A DNA stretch of 64,000 nucleotides from VRUE01 sp963728835 (GTDB lineage Bacteria; Actinomycetota; Thermoleophilia; Solirubrobacterales; 70-9): the NCBI GenBank assembly GCA_963728835.1, contig CAVSKZ010000001.1, positions 1-64,000 on the forward strand, in the 5' to 3' direction. The notes below the pieces were generated by a model. It saw nothing but the letters and a program-made list of their open reading frames with translations, did not search any database and was not told where the DNA came from. How positions within the stretch are numbered: position 1 is the stretch's first letter; the number at the start of each line of letters is the position of its first letter. Of the stretch, positions 1-13,255 are shown in pieces. A program made the position numbers and the translations under genes.

Positions 1-1422
<1,422 letters not shown>

Positions 1423-1424
1423 GG

Positions 1425-1452
1425 GAGAGGGCGGGGGCACCCCCGCCCTCTC
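1425..1452 (+). terminator. Hairpin after rpoC
   Basis: A perfect GC-rich inverted repeat of 12-13 bp (GAGAGGGCGGGG against CCCCGCCCTCTC) with a loop of 2-4 nt begins 2 nt after the rpoC stop. There is no T run, as is usual in high-GC actinobacterial terminators. It probably ends the rpoB-rpoC transcript. Confidence 0.75.
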
Positions 1453-1490
1453 TACCAGTGCCTCTTCCGGTTTGAGCTTGGGTTGGCCGG

Positions 1491-2840
1491 GTGGCCAGTT
1501 TGAATAGATTTCTGGGCGTGGGGGCTGCTCAGAAGGTATGCGTGATTGGTGCCGGGTCTTCGGGGATCGCGGCTTGCCAGGTGCTGAATGCGCGGGGAAT
1601 CGACTTCGACTGCTTTGAGAAGGGGTCGGAGGTGGGGGGGAACTGGCGCTATGAAAACGACAACGGGATGTCGTCGGCGTATCGCTCGCTGCACATCAAC
1701 ACCTCGCGCGGGCTGATGTCCTACGCGACCTACCCGATGCCGGACGACTATCCGGACTACCCCGACCACTTCCAGATCGCCCGCTACTTCGACGACTACG
1801 TCGACCACTTCGGCCTGCGGGAGAAGATCCGCTTCGGCACCGAGGTCAAGAGCGTGACCCCGGTCGAAGGAGAGTGGGAGGTGACCGTGGGGGGCTCCAA
1901 CGGCAACCGCGAGTCGCACCGCTACCGCGCCGTGCTCGTCGCCAACGGCCACCACTGGAACCCCCGCTGGCCCGAACCCGCCTTCGCCGGAGCGGAGGAA
2001 TTCGAAGGCGAGCAGATGCATGTTCACCACTACCGCGAGCCCGACGTGCTGGTCGGCAAGCGGGTGCTGGTGCTGGGGATCGGCAACTCGGCCACCGACA
2101 TCGCGGTCGAGTCATCGCGGATAGCCGAGGAGACCTTCCTGGCGATGCGGCGCGGCGCCTACGTCATGCCCAAGTACCTCAACGGCAAGCCGACCGACGA
2201 AGCCGCCTCAAAGCTGCTGACGATGATGCCGCTGCCCGTGCAGCGCTTCGTGCTGTCGCGGCTGCTGGGCATGACCGCCGGCGACATGACCGCCTACGGG
2301 CTGCCCGCCCCCGACCACAAGCTGCTCGAGGCGCACCCGACGGTCTCGGCTGAGCTGCTCTCACGTCTGGGCCACGGCGACATCGTGGTCAAGCCGAACA
2401 TCGACCGCTTCGCCGGCGGGCGCACCGTGCGCTTCGCCGACGGCAGCGAGGAGGAGATCGACCTCGTCGTCTACTGCACCGGGTACAAGATCACTTTCCC
2501 CTTCTTCGACGAGGATCTCGTCTCAGCGGCCGACAACAGGTTGCCGCTCTACCGCCGGGTTGCCTCGGTCGAGCACCCCGGGCTCTACTTCATCGGCTTC
2601 ATCCAGCCGCTCGGGGCGATCATGCCGCTGGCCGAGGCGCAGGCGGAGTGGGTGGCGGACCTGCTCGGAGGCGAGGGGACGCTCCCCTCGCCGACTGAGA
2701 TGAGGGCCGAGATCGCCGAGACAGAAGCGAAGATGCGGAAGCGCTACATCGCCTCCAAGAGGCACACGATCCAGGTGGACTTCCAGCCGTACTTGCGTGA
2801 GTTGCGCCGCGAGAGGAAGCGGGCGGCTCAGCGGGTGTGA
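1491..2840 (+). CDS. Flavin-containing monooxygenase-like FAD/NADPH enzyme
   Basis: 449-residue flavoprotein of the class B monooxygenase (FMO/Baeyer-Villiger-like) type, expected to oxygenate a soft nucleophile or ketone with FAD, NADPH and O2 in the cytoplasm. Seen: an FAD-binding GAGSSG near residue 20 in VCVIGAGSSG, an FMO-type stretch FEGEQMHVHHY around residues 170-180 (a variant of FxGxxxHxxxY), and the NADPH-binding GIGNSA near residue 197. The start is uncertain: GTG at 1491 keeps a 16-residue leader before the Rossmann strand, and an in-frame GTG at 1518 is possible; no clear ribosome-binding site is present. It lies alone between the rpoC terminator and a large inverted repeat. Substrate unknown. 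Confidence 0.85.
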   Translation: MASLNRFLGVGAAQKVCVIGAGSSGIAACQVLNARGIDFDCFEKGSEVGGNWRYENDNGMSSAYRSLHINTSRGLMSYATYPMPDDYPDYPDHFQIARYFDDYVDHFGLREKIRFGTEVKSVTPVEGEWEVTVGGSNGNRESHRYRAVLVANGHHWNPRWPEPAFAGAEEFEGEQMHVHHYREPDVLVGKRVLVLGIGNSATDIAVESSRIAEETFLAMRRGAYVMPKYLNGKPTDEAASKLLTMMPLPVQRFVLSRLLGMTAGDMTAYGLPAPDHKLLEAHPTVSAELLSRLGHGDIVVKPNIDRFAGGRTVRFADGSEEEIDLVVYCTGYKITFPFFDEDLVSAADNRLPLYRRVASVEHPGLYFIGFIQPLGAIMPLAEAQAEWVADLLGGEGTLPSPTEMRAEIAETEAKMRKRYIASKRHTIQVDFQPYLRELRRERKRAAQRV

Positions 2841-3172
2841 GTGGGGGGAGGAGGTGGGGTGCCCCTCCCGCTTGCTGGGGTTTTCGCTGGCAGGGTTGTG
2901 GCGCGTTTCGGGGCGGGGATAGAGCGAAAACCGGGACGCCGCTGCGCGGGAGGGGCACCCCACCTCCTCCTCACGGCAACGTTGCTTGGGCCGTGTTGGG
3001 GGCCTCGCGGGCGCACTGGCTGGGGTCGCCAGCGCTTGAAGCCATCATCGGAATCTCCTCCTGCGGTCTCCTGCTCAGGGGCCTGGCTGGCCCACCAGAC
3101 CAGCCAGAGGGCGCCGAAGACCGGGATCTTCAGAACGACCAGCAGGAAGAAGATTGGCCAGAATCCCTCCAC
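2828..3172 (-). CDS. Possible small single-pass membrane protein
   Basis: A minus-strand frame of about 114 codons begins with a GTG and encodes VEGFWPIFFLLVVLKIPVFG followed by ALWLVWWAS, one strongly hydrophobic segment near the N-terminus, then a polar tail. The tail runs through the large inverted repeat and overlaps the end of the monooxygenase gene, so the true C-terminus is doubtful. It starts 6 nt upstream of the end of the HAD-like gene on the same strand, suggesting coexpression. No family recognised. The hydrophobic segment is the only support. Confidence 0.35.
   Translation of the reverse strand: MEGFWPIFFLLVVLKIPVFGALWLVWWASQAPEQETAGGDSDDGFKRWRPQPVRPRGPQHGPSNVAVRRRWGAPPAQRRPGFRSIPAPKRATTLPAKTPASGRGTPPPPPTHTR
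2847..2970. repeat. Large inverted repeat, 25 bp arms
   Basis: Arms at 2847-2871 and 2946-2970 are perfectly complementary over 25 bp (each contains GGTGGGGTGCCCCTCCCGC or its complement). They enclose a 74 nt centre. The repeat begins just after the monooxygenase stop. It may act as a bidirectional terminator, but the arms are longer than a terminator needs and resemble the other palindromic repeats of this window, sharing the GGGGTGCCCC core with the hairpin at 24681-24758. Confidence 0.8.
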
Positions 3173-3177
3173 CGGGA

Positions 3178-3657
3178 TCAGTCTAGAGACACTGCCCAGC
3201 TCCGCAAGGCCTCTACGTGCGCCTCCTCGAGGCCGAGGTGGGGCTCTGTGGGGACGAGGAGGGTGGGCTCCTCTCGTTTCTCCGCCCACTCGTAGCAACC
3301 CTCGTTGAAGTTGTCGTCGATCCAGGCGACCGCCCGGCCGGAGGCATACTCCTCGAGCGGGCCCAGCTTCCAGTGCGCGGAGCCGAACCGCGCCGCTCCG
3401 CCGAAGGAGAGGTAGGGCAGCTCGGGGAGGCCGAGGATGCCGGGCAGGTAGTCGTTGGCTTTGTCCTCCCAGCCGGTGGCCCAGACCAGCTCGAACTGCT
3501 CGCTCAGGCGCAGCAGCCGCTCGCCGGCGACCAGGGAGATGCAATGGACCATCCCGTCCACCAGCTCGAACTTGGCGGTGGCCCGGTCCGGGGCCTGCTC
3601 GAACCCGAACAAGGAGATGACGCCGTCGACGTCGACCGCGAGGATCGGTCGGGCCAT
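3178..3657 (-). CDS. HAD-superfamily hydrolase-like protein
   Basis: 159-residue protein with the HAD signature: motif I ILAVDVDGVISLFG at residues 5-18, motif II region VWATGW around 58-63, and a late acidic motif AWIDDN around 110-115 that would bind Mg2+. Such proteins are usually phosphatases acting through an Asp nucleophile; the short length without a cap domain suggests a large or polymeric substrate. ATG start at 3657. It lies 10 nt beyond the end of rpsG on the same strand, so it may be read through from the rpsL-rpsG transcript. Substrate unknown. Confidence 0.7.
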   Translation of the reverse strand: MARPILAVDVDGVISLFGFEQAPDRATAKFELVDGMVHCISLVAGERLLRLSEQFELVWATGWEDKANDYLPGILGLPELPYLSFGGAARFGSAHWKLGPLEEYASGRAVAWIDDNFNEGCYEWAEKREEPTLLVPTEPHLGLEEAHVEALRSWAVSLD

Positions 3658-3667
3658 GGCTGGAGAC

Positions 3668-4137
3668 CTACCAGCGGTAGTGCGCGAACGCCTTGTTTGC
3701 CTGGGCCATGCGGTAGATGTCGTCCTTCCGCTTCCAGGCGCTGCCCTGCTGCTGGGTCGCGTCGGTGATCTCGCTGGCCAGACGCTCCGCCATCGAGTAC
3801 TCGCGGCGGTTGCGGGCGAAGTCGACCAGCCACCGGATCGCCAGGGTGCGGGCGCGGCGGGCGGGAACCTCGACCGGCACCTGATAGGTGGCGCCGCCGA
3901 CGCGGCGGGATCGGACCTCGAGCACCGGGGTCAGCTGCTTGATCGCAGCCTCGAGCGTCTCGATCGGGTCCTCGCCGGAACGCTCGCCGACGATCGCCAG
4001 GGCGTCGTAGACGATCCGCTCGGCGACCTGCTTCTTGCCGTCGCGCATGACCTTGTTGACGAGTTGCTGGACGAGCCGGTTGCGGAAGCGCGCGTCGGGT
4101 TCGACCGGGCGGATCTGTGCGGCGGAGCGGCGAGGCA

Positions 4138-4138
<1 letters not shown>
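3668..4138 (-). CDS. rpsG: 30S ribosomal protein S7
   Basis: 156-residue S7, the usual length, beginning MPRRSAAQIRPVEPDARFRN and ending YRW. S7 nucleates assembly of the 30S head and contacts the mRNA exit channel. Its ATG overlaps the TAA of rpsL by one base (TAATG), showing translational coupling. Unusual: the rpsL-rpsG pair lies on the minus strand, facing away from fusA, although these genes normally head the same operon. Confidence 0.97.
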
Positions 4139-4533
<395 letters not shown>

Positions 4534-5252
4534 GGCCGCGCATAGTAGAGCAGACCGCCAACGACCAGCCCCGCCGCTGCCGCGAGCTCTGCGTAGAAGC
4601 CGTTCTCGAGCACCGCCGTGGCGCCTGAGAAGCGGGAGGCCTCGGCGCCGGCGTCGAGGCCGGAGGGGAGATCGACGAGGCCGATCACGAGGAGGCTGAG
4701 CAGGCCCAGCCCGATCACGATCCGGCCGAGGCCGCGACGATCGCTGCGCACCGTCGCCGCAGCGACGGCCGCCGCGAGGAGCGCTACGGGAACCAGGAGA
4801 TAGGCGTGGGCTTCGCCGGCGCTCTTCGAGGCAACCGCCGGCGGCGCGGCCGCCGGCAGGCCCGAGTAGGCCGCCTGCCCGATCTCGACGCTGCGATAGG
4901 AGACGAACTGGGAGACGATCAGGCAGACCGCCGAGGCGAGGACGACGCCGGCGACCGCACGCCGCGGCGTGACCACGGCGCTGGCGCGGGTCGCCCCCCG
5001 GGTCGCTGCCGCGAGGGCCCGGCGCAGCACGCGTTCGCCGCGGGAGAAGGCGCGCAGGAGGAGGACGGCCAGGGGCCGCGCACGCTTCTCGGCAGCCTTC
5101 GCGAGCCGGGCGGCGACCGCGCCCAGCCGGCGCAGCCGGCGGGCGGCCAGGGGGCGCACGATCTCGATCCTCGCCGCCGCCCAGCGGTCCAACCGCCGGG
5201 TGCCCTTTGCGGCCGCTGCCGGCAGCCGGTCGATGCGCCGCCGCGCCGCTGC

Positions 5253-5258
5253 TATCAT
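5253..5258 (+). promoter_or_regulatory. Candidate -10 box for fusA
   Basis: TATCAT in the context CTGCTATCATCG, about 140 nt before fusA and inside the divergent membrane-protein gene. Very similar boxes (GCTATATTT, GCTATCTTT) precede tuf and rpmJ. No good -35 box is visible. Confidence 0.35.
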
Positions 5259-5299
5259 CGCGCGTCGCTCAGGCAGTTTTTTCGCAGTCCGCTTCGCCG

Positions 5300-5318
5300 G
5301 GCCCGTGAGGGCCTTTTT
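5300..5318 (+). terminator. Terminator-like hairpin with T5 in the fusA leader
   Basis: GGCCC-GTGA-GGGCC followed by TTTTT, about 80 nt upstream of the fusA start. It could attenuate fusA transcription, or it may be fortuitous since it lies within the antisense gene. Confidence 0.4.
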
Positions 5319-5399
5319 CATGCGCCGATCCCGGCTCTTGCCAGATCGGTTGCGTTTGTCCCGTCCCCGTTTCACCACCAAACCCTTACCTTAGGAACC

Positions 5400-7511
<2,112 letters not shown>

Positions 7512-7540
7512 AGGTGACTCGGCCGCACGGTTGTTCTAGC

Positions 7541-7546
7541 TATATT
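7541..7546 (+). promoter_or_regulatory. Candidate -10 box for tuf
   Basis: TATATT in TCTAGCTATATTTCCC, 110 nt before tuf within the 144 nt fusA-tuf gap. It is the most AT-rich spot in the gap; the -35 region is weak. Confidence 0.4.
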
Positions 7547-7655
7547 TCCCAGGTTCGCCCGCAGGCAGTTCGTTGCGAGCGACCTGCCAACGCCCCACAA
7601 ACTTAACCAGCCAAACCAGACAGAACCCGACTTTCGAAAGGTAGAACGGAGAGAG

Positions 7656-8840
<1,185 letters not shown>

Positions 8841-8850
8841 TCCGCATCAA

Positions 8851-8971
8851 GGGCGGGCATTCGCCCGCCCTCGCCGCTCTCGCGGCGAGAAAACTGAAAA
8901 GACATACGACCAGGGGCGGCGCCCCACCACCAAGGGGCGGCGCCCTTTCGGCGCGGTAAGGACCGCGCGGG
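8851..8971 (+). terminator. Hairpin cluster between tuf and rpsJ
   Basis: Consecutive perfect hairpins: 8851-8858 with 8863-8870 (8 bp, 4 nt loop), 8871-8877 with 8882-8888 (7 bp, 4 nt loop), then two copies of the self-complementary GGGGCGGCGCCC around 8913-8953, the second followed by TTT, and GCGCGGT/ACCGCGC just before rpsJ. Together they probably end or attenuate the fusA-tuf transcript before the S10 cluster. Confidence 0.7.
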
Positions 8972-8996
8972 AAAGACAAGAGAACAAGCTCAGACC

Positions 8997-9317
8997 GTGG
9001 CAGCGATAGCAGCACAGAAAATCCGGATCCGGCTCAAGGCGTATGACCACGACGCCATAGACCGGGCTGCCCGCGAGATCGTCGAAACCGCGGAGCGCAC
9101 CGGGGCCAGCGTCTCGGGCCCGGTGCCCCTGCCCACTGAGAAAAACGTCTACTGCGTGATCCGCTCGCCGTTCAAGGACAAGGACTCGCGCGAGCACTTC
9201 GAGATGCGCACCCACAAGCGCCTGATCGACATCCTCCAGCCCTCGCCGAAAACGGTCGACTCGCTGCAGCGCCTGGATTCGCTCCCGGCCGGCGTCGACA
9301 TCGAGATCCGCCTCTAG
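8997..9317 (+). CDS. rpsJ: 30S ribosomal protein S10
   Basis: 106-residue S10, first gene of the S10 cluster. Conserved core KIRIRLKAYDHDAID and the end GVDIEIRL are present. S10 is a component of the 30S head and, as NusE, of antitermination complexes. GTG start. rplC follows after 3 nt. Confidence 0.97.
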   Translation: MAAIAAQKIRIRLKAYDHDAIDRAAREIVETAERTGASVSGPVPLPTEKNVYCVIRSPFKDKDSREHFEMRTHKRLIDILQPSPKTVDSLQRLDSLPAGVDIEIRL

Positions 9318-9320
9318 GCC

Positions 9321-9950
9321 ATGGCTGCGATCCTCGGCAAGAAGCTCGGCATGACGCAGGTCTTCGGCGAGGACGGCACGGTCACGCCGGTCACCGTGAT
9401 CGAGGCCGGCCCGTGCAAGGTCACCGCCGTGCGCGAGCCGGATCGCGACGGCTACGCCGCCGTCCAGCTCGCCTTCGGCGAGGTCAAGCAGGGCAAGCTG
9501 AGCAAGGGCGAGGAAGGCCACCTGAAGAAGGCCGGCGCCGCCCCGATGCGCCATCTGGTCGAGTTCCGCGACGAGGATCTCGGCGCCGAGGAGGCGCCCA
9601 AGATCGGCGACGACGTCACCGTCGCCTCCTTCGAGGCCGGTCAGAAGGTGAAGGTCTCGGGCACCTCGATCGGCAAGGGCTTCCAGGGCGGGATCAAGCG
9701 CCACAACTTCAGCCGCGGCCCGGTCACGCACGGCTCGCACAACGTCCGCGCGCCGGGCTCGATCGGCGCCAGCACCTTCCCGGCCCGCGTCTTCAAAGGG
9801 ATGCGGATGCCGGGCCAGATGGGCAACAAGCGGATCACCCAGAAGGGGCTCGAGGTCGCCGACGTCGACGCCGAGCGCAACCTCCTCCTGATCAAGGGCT
9901 CGGTTCCGGGCTCGCGCAACGCGCTGGTCGAGGTGAGGACCGATGGCTAA
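9321..9950 (+). CDS. rplC: 50S ribosomal protein L3
   Basis: 209-residue L3, begins MAAILGKKLGMTQVF, with the GSIGASTFPARVFKGMRMPG loop that reaches the peptidyl-transferase centre. Primary 23S rRNA assembly protein. The stop lies 8 nt inside rplD. Confidence 0.98.
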   Translation: MAAILGKKLGMTQVFGEDGTVTPVTVIEAGPCKVTAVREPDRDGYAAVQLAFGEVKQGKLSKGEEGHLKKAGAAPMRHLVEFRDEDLGAEEAPKIGDDVTVASFEAGQKVKVSGTSIGKGFQGGIKRHNFSRGPVTHGSHNVRAPGSIGASTFPARVFKGMRMPGQMGNKRITQKGLEVADVDAERNLLLIKGSVPGSRNALVEVRTDG

Positions 9951-10554
9951 AGCCGCCGTGCTCGGCAAGACGACCAAGGCGGACCTGCCGAAGGGCGTCT
10001 TCGACGAGCCCTTCCACCACTCTCTCGTCCACGAGACAGCCCGTGCCGACCTCGCCTCCCGCCGCCAGGGCACGGCCTCCACGCTGACCCGCGGCGAGGT
10101 CACGATGACCGGCGCGAAGGCCTGGCGCCAGAAGGGCAGCGGCCGTGCACGGGTGGGCGCGCTCAGCTCGCCCAGCCGCTTCGGCGGAGGAGTCGCCTTC
10201 GGGCCCAAGCCCCGTCACTACACGGTCAAGGTCAACCGCAAGGCGCGCCGCAAGGCGTTGCGCTCCGCTCTCTCTACCCACGCCGAGCGCGACAGCGTCG
10301 CCTTGCTCGACGCCGCCGCCTTCGAGACGCCCTCGACCAAGACCGCCGCCGAGGCACTCGACAAGTGGGGTGCGAAGCGCTCGACGCTCGTTGTGCTCGC
10401 CCCGGATGAGGGCGGCGCGGCGAAGAGCTTCCGCAACATCGCCCGGGTCCAGGTCGCCGAGGTCAGCGCGATCGGCGTCGCCGACGTGATCGGGGCCGCC
10501 TCCCTGGTGGTCTCCGAAGCGGCGATGGCCAAGCTGCAGGAGAGGTTGGCCTGA
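9943..10554 (+). CDS. rplD: 50S ribosomal protein L4
   Basis: 203-residue L4. Conserved SRRQGTASTLTRGEV and the exit-tunnel loop WRQKGSGRARVG are present. It lines the nascent-chain tunnel; in some bacteria L4 autoregulates the S10 operon, but nothing here shows that. Overlaps rplC by 8 nt and rplW by one base. Confidence 0.97.
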   Translation: MAKAAVLGKTTKADLPKGVFDEPFHHSLVHETARADLASRRQGTASTLTRGEVTMTGAKAWRQKGSGRARVGALSSPSRFGGGVAFGPKPRHYTVKVNRKARRKALRSALSTHAERDSVALLDAAAFETPSTKTAAEALDKWGAKRSTLVVLAPDEGGAAKSFRNIARVQVAEVSAIGVADVIGAASLVVSEAAMAKLQERLA

Positions 10555-10847
10555 TGGACGCCCGCACGGTGATCGTACGCCCGGTCGTGTCTGAGAAGAG
10601 CTACGCGCTGATCGGAGAGGGCAAGTACACGTTCAGGGTCGACGACCGAGCCCACAAGACCCAGATCGCCCACGCGATCGAGGAGATCTTCGACGTCAAG
10701 GTCGCCGCGGTGCGCACCGCCAAGGTGCGGTCGAAGCCCAAGCGCCGCGGCCTGCACCAGGGCAAGACGCGGGGCTGGAAGAAGGCCGTCGTCCAGCTCG
10801 CCCCCGGCGAGCGGATCGAGCTGTTCGAGGGCGCAGAGACTGCATAG
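10554..10847 (+). CDS. rplW: 50S ribosomal protein L23
   Basis: 97-residue L23, at the tunnel exit and a docking site for trigger factor and SRP. Begins MDARTVIVRPVVSEKSYAL; carries the typical basic loop KVRSKPKRRGLHQGKT. Coupled to rplD by a TGATG overlap. Confidence 0.97.
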   Translation: MDARTVIVRPVVSEKSYALIGEGKYTFRVDDRAHKTQIAHAIEEIFDVKVAAVRTAKVRSKPKRRGLHQGKTRGWKKAVVQLAPGERIELFEGAETA

Positions 10848-10857
10848 GGAAATAGGG

Positions 10858-11703
10858 ATGCCGAACCGAAAGACAAAGCCAACCAGCCCGGGGCGCCGCT
10901 TTGCGACGTATCCGATGCGCGAGCAGCTGACCGCGTCGGAGCCGGAGCGCAAGCTCACCGAGGGTTTGCGCAAGTCAGGGGGCCGCAACGTCAACGGACG
11001 CGTCACGGCGCGTCATCGGGGCGGCGGCGCGAAGCGGCGCTACCGGCAGATCGACTTCAAGCGCCTGCGCGACGGCGTGCCGGCGAAGGTCGCGACGATC
11101 GAGTACGACCCCAACCGCAGCTGCTACATCGCCCTGCTGCACTACGCCGACGGCGCAAAGAGCTACATCCTCGCCCCCGCGGCGATCTCGGTAGGCGACG
11201 AGGTGCGGTCTGGCCCCGGCGCCGACATCCGCCCGGGCAACGCGCTGCCCCTCGGCGAGATGCCGACCGGCACGATCGTCCACAACGTCGAGCTCACCGC
11301 CGGCCAGGGCGGCAAGCTCGGGCGTTCGGCGGGCGCGTCGATCCAGCTGGTGGCGAAGGAGGGCGAGATGGTGACCCTGCGACTGCCGTCCTCGGAGATG
11401 CGGCTCATCCGCGCCGAGTGCCGGGCGACGGTCGGGACCCTCTCCAACGCCGAGCATCAGAACCTCAAGGTCGGCAAGGCCGGCCGCAACCGCCACAAGG
11501 GCAAGCGCCCGCAGACGCGCGGCGTGGCGATGAACCCCGTCGACCACCCGCACGGGGGCGGCGAGGCCCACCACACGCCCGGCGGCCACCCGGTGACCCC
11601 GTGGGGCAAGCCGACCCTCGGCTACCGCACGCGGAAGAAGGGCAAGCAGTCCGACCGCTACATCGTGCGCGGGCGGCGTCGCGGAAAGAAGAAGAGTCGA
11701 TAG
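10858..11703 (+). CDS. rplB: 50S ribosomal protein L2
   Basis: 281-residue L2 with the conserved NPVDHPHGGGEAH motif near the C-terminus whose histidine approaches the peptidyl-transferase centre. Full length. Unusually, 163 nt of structured non-coding sequence separates it from rpsS. Confidence 0.98.
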   Translation: MPNRKTKPTSPGRRFATYPMREQLTASEPERKLTEGLRKSGGRNVNGRVTARHRGGGAKRRYRQIDFKRLRDGVPAKVATIEYDPNRSCYIALLHYADGAKSYILAPAAISVGDEVRSGPGADIRPGNALPLGEMPTGTIVHNVELTAGQGGKLGRSAGASIQLVAKEGEMVTLRLPSSEMRLIRAECRATVGTLSNAEHQNLKVGKAGRNRHKGKRPQTRGVAMNPVDHPHGGGEAHHTPGGHPVTPWGKPTLGYRTRKKGKQSDRYIVRGRRRGKKKSR

Positions 11704-11729
11704 CGATGACTCCTCCCAACACAGCACCC

Positions 11730-11837
11730 CTCAGCCGGCTGCAAACCGGCGCTGGATCTGCGTCCTCGGGCTTGCCTTTGGCACCACCAAAGGCGGCGCC
11801 CTGCGTCCTTGCCCAGCTTGGTTTTCGCGCGGCTGAG
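11730..11837 (+). ncRNA. Structured intergenic element between rplB and rpsS
   Basis: Long-range pairing CTCAGCCG (11730-11737) with CGGCTGAG (11830-11837) encloses two hairpins: GCCGG/CCGGC (11734-11738 with 11746-11750, competing with the outer stem) and GCCTTTGG/CCAAAGGC (11774-11781 with 11787-11794, perfect, 5 nt loop). CTGCGTCCT occurs twice inside. Such a large gap is unusual between these two genes. It could be a leader for rpsS onward, a processing site, or an inserted repeat; function unknown. Confidence 0.45.
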
Positions 11838-11866
11838 TCGCACTGCGCTGGAAGGAGGCATCGCTG

Positions 11867-12139
11867 ATGGGACGCTCGACCAAAAAGGGCCCGTGGGTGG
11901 AAGAGGCGCTGATGAAGCGCGTCGCCGCGATGAACGAGTCCGGCAACAAACAGATGCTGAAGACGTGGTCGCGCAGCTCGACGATCTTCCCCGACATGGT
12001 CGGCCACACGATCGCCGTGCACGACGGCCGCAAGCACGTGCCGGTGTTCATCTCCGAGTCGATGGTCGGTCACAAGCTCGGCGAGTTCGCCCCGACGCGG
12101 ACCTTCCGCTCGCACTCCGGAACGGGGAAGGGTGAGTAG
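11867..12139 (+). CDS. rpsS: 30S ribosomal protein S19
   Basis: 90-residue S19; begins MGRSTKKGPWVEEALMKRV and holds the conserved GHKLGEFAPTRTF segment. Located in the 30S head next to S13. Good ribosome-binding site GGAAGGAGG before the ATG. Overlaps rplV by 8 nt. Confidence 0.97.
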   Translation: MGRSTKKGPWVEEALMKRVAAMNESGNKQMLKTWSRSSTIFPDMVGHTIAVHDGRKHVPVFISESMVGHKLGEFAPTRTFRSHSGTGKGE

Positions 12140-12494
12140 CTTGGCCGCCCCGGTAGTCGTCCGAGCCAGCTCCCGCTACGTGCGGGTGGCGCCGCGCAAG
12201 GCGCGGCTGATCGCCGACCAGGTGCGCGGCCTGCACATCGAGCAAGCCCGGGCCCTGCTCGAGTTCTCGCCCCGCGGTGCGGCCCAGGACATCCGCAAGC
12301 TGATCGAGTCCGCCGCGGCCAACGCCGAGAACAACCACGACCTGGTCGCCGACGAGATGCGGATCGCGGAGATCACCGTCGACGAAGGCCCGACCCTGCG
12401 ACGTTTCCGCCCGCGAGCGCTGGGACGCGCCTCGCGGATCAACAAGCGAACCAGCCATATCGCCGTGGCGCTGAGCCCGGAAGACGAGGACTAG
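12132..12494 (+). CDS. rplV: 50S ribosomal protein L22
   Basis: 120-residue L22, whose beta-hairpin lines the exit tunnel. Conserved RYVRVAPRKARLIADQVRG near the N-terminus and GRASRINKRTSHIAV near the C-terminus. GTG start at 12132, inside the rpsS end. Confidence 0.96.
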   Translation: MSSLAAPVVVRASSRYVRVAPRKARLIADQVRGLHIEQARALLEFSPRGAAQDIRKLIESAAANAENNHDLVADEMRIAEITVDEGPTLRRFRPRALGRASRINKRTSHIAVALSPEDED

Positions 12495-12496
12495 GC

Positions 12497-13255
12497 ATGG
12501 GACAGAAGATCCATCCCGGCGGGTTCCGCGTCGGCTACATCCAGGACTGGAAGTCCAACTGGTTCGACGAGAAAGACTTCGCCGACGTCCTCAACGAGGA
12601 CCTGAAGATCCGCGATCACATCGAGGGCAAGCTGGCCCACGCCGGCCTCTCCGACATCACGATCGAGCGCCACGGTGAGATCGCGGTCGACATCCACACG
12701 GCCCGTCCCGGCATCGTGATCGGCAAATCCGGGAGCGAAGTCGATGCGCTGCGCAAAGAGCTGCACAAGCTGACCGGCAAACCGGTGAAGGTGAACATCC
12801 GCGAGGTGAAGCGGCCGGAGCTGGACGCGAAACTCGTCGCCCAGTCGATTGCCGAGCAGCTTCAGAACCGGGTTGCCTTCCGCCGGGCGATGAAACGCGC
12901 CCTCACCTCGGCGATGCGCTCCGGGGCGAAGGGGGTCAAGGTCCAGGTCTCCGGCCGTCTCGGCGGTGCCGAGATGGCCCGGACCGAGGGCTACTCCGAC
13001 GGCCGCGTCCCGCTGCACACCCTGCGGGCCAACATCGACTACGGCTTCTTCGAGGCGCGTACGACGACCGGCCGCATCGGCGTCAAATGCTGGATCAACA
13101 AGGGCGAGGTCATGCCCGAGGGCTTCCGCTCCGACCAGCTCGCCGACGAGGGCGACTCCCAGCCGAGCGCTCAGCGCGGCGGTCGCGGTGGAGAACGCGG
13201 CGGTCCCGGCGGCGGCGATCGCGGTCGTGGCGGGCGCGGGGGAGGCGGTCGCTGA
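12497..13255 (+). CDS. rpsC: 30S ribosomal protein S3 with Gly/Arg tail
   Basis: 252-residue S3: KH domain with the RPGIVIGKSG loop and the S3 C-terminal domain. The last 27 or so residues are an RGG-rich tail (RGGRGGERGGPGGGDRGRGG). S3 forms the mRNA entry channel. The basic disordered tail probably binds RNA; similar tails occur in other actinobacteria. Stop overlaps the rplP start by one base. Confidence 0.97.
   Translation: MGQKIHPGGFRVGYIQDWKSNWFDEKDFADVLNEDLKIRDHIEGKLAHAGLSDITIERHGEIAVDIHTARPGIVIGKSGSEVDALRKELHKLTGKPVKVNIREVKRPELDAKLVAQSIAEQLQNRVAFRRAMKRALTSAMRSGAKGVKVQVSGRLGGAEMARTEGYSDGRVPLHTLRANIDYGFFEARTTTGRIGVKCWINKGEVMPEGFRSDQLADEGDSQPSAQRGGRGGERGGPGGGDRGRGGRGGGGR

Noticed and set aside
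4806..5399. Upstream in-frame extension of fusA
   Set aside because: Arg/Pro-rich non-conserved translation; EF-G start with Shine-Dalgarno is at 5400.
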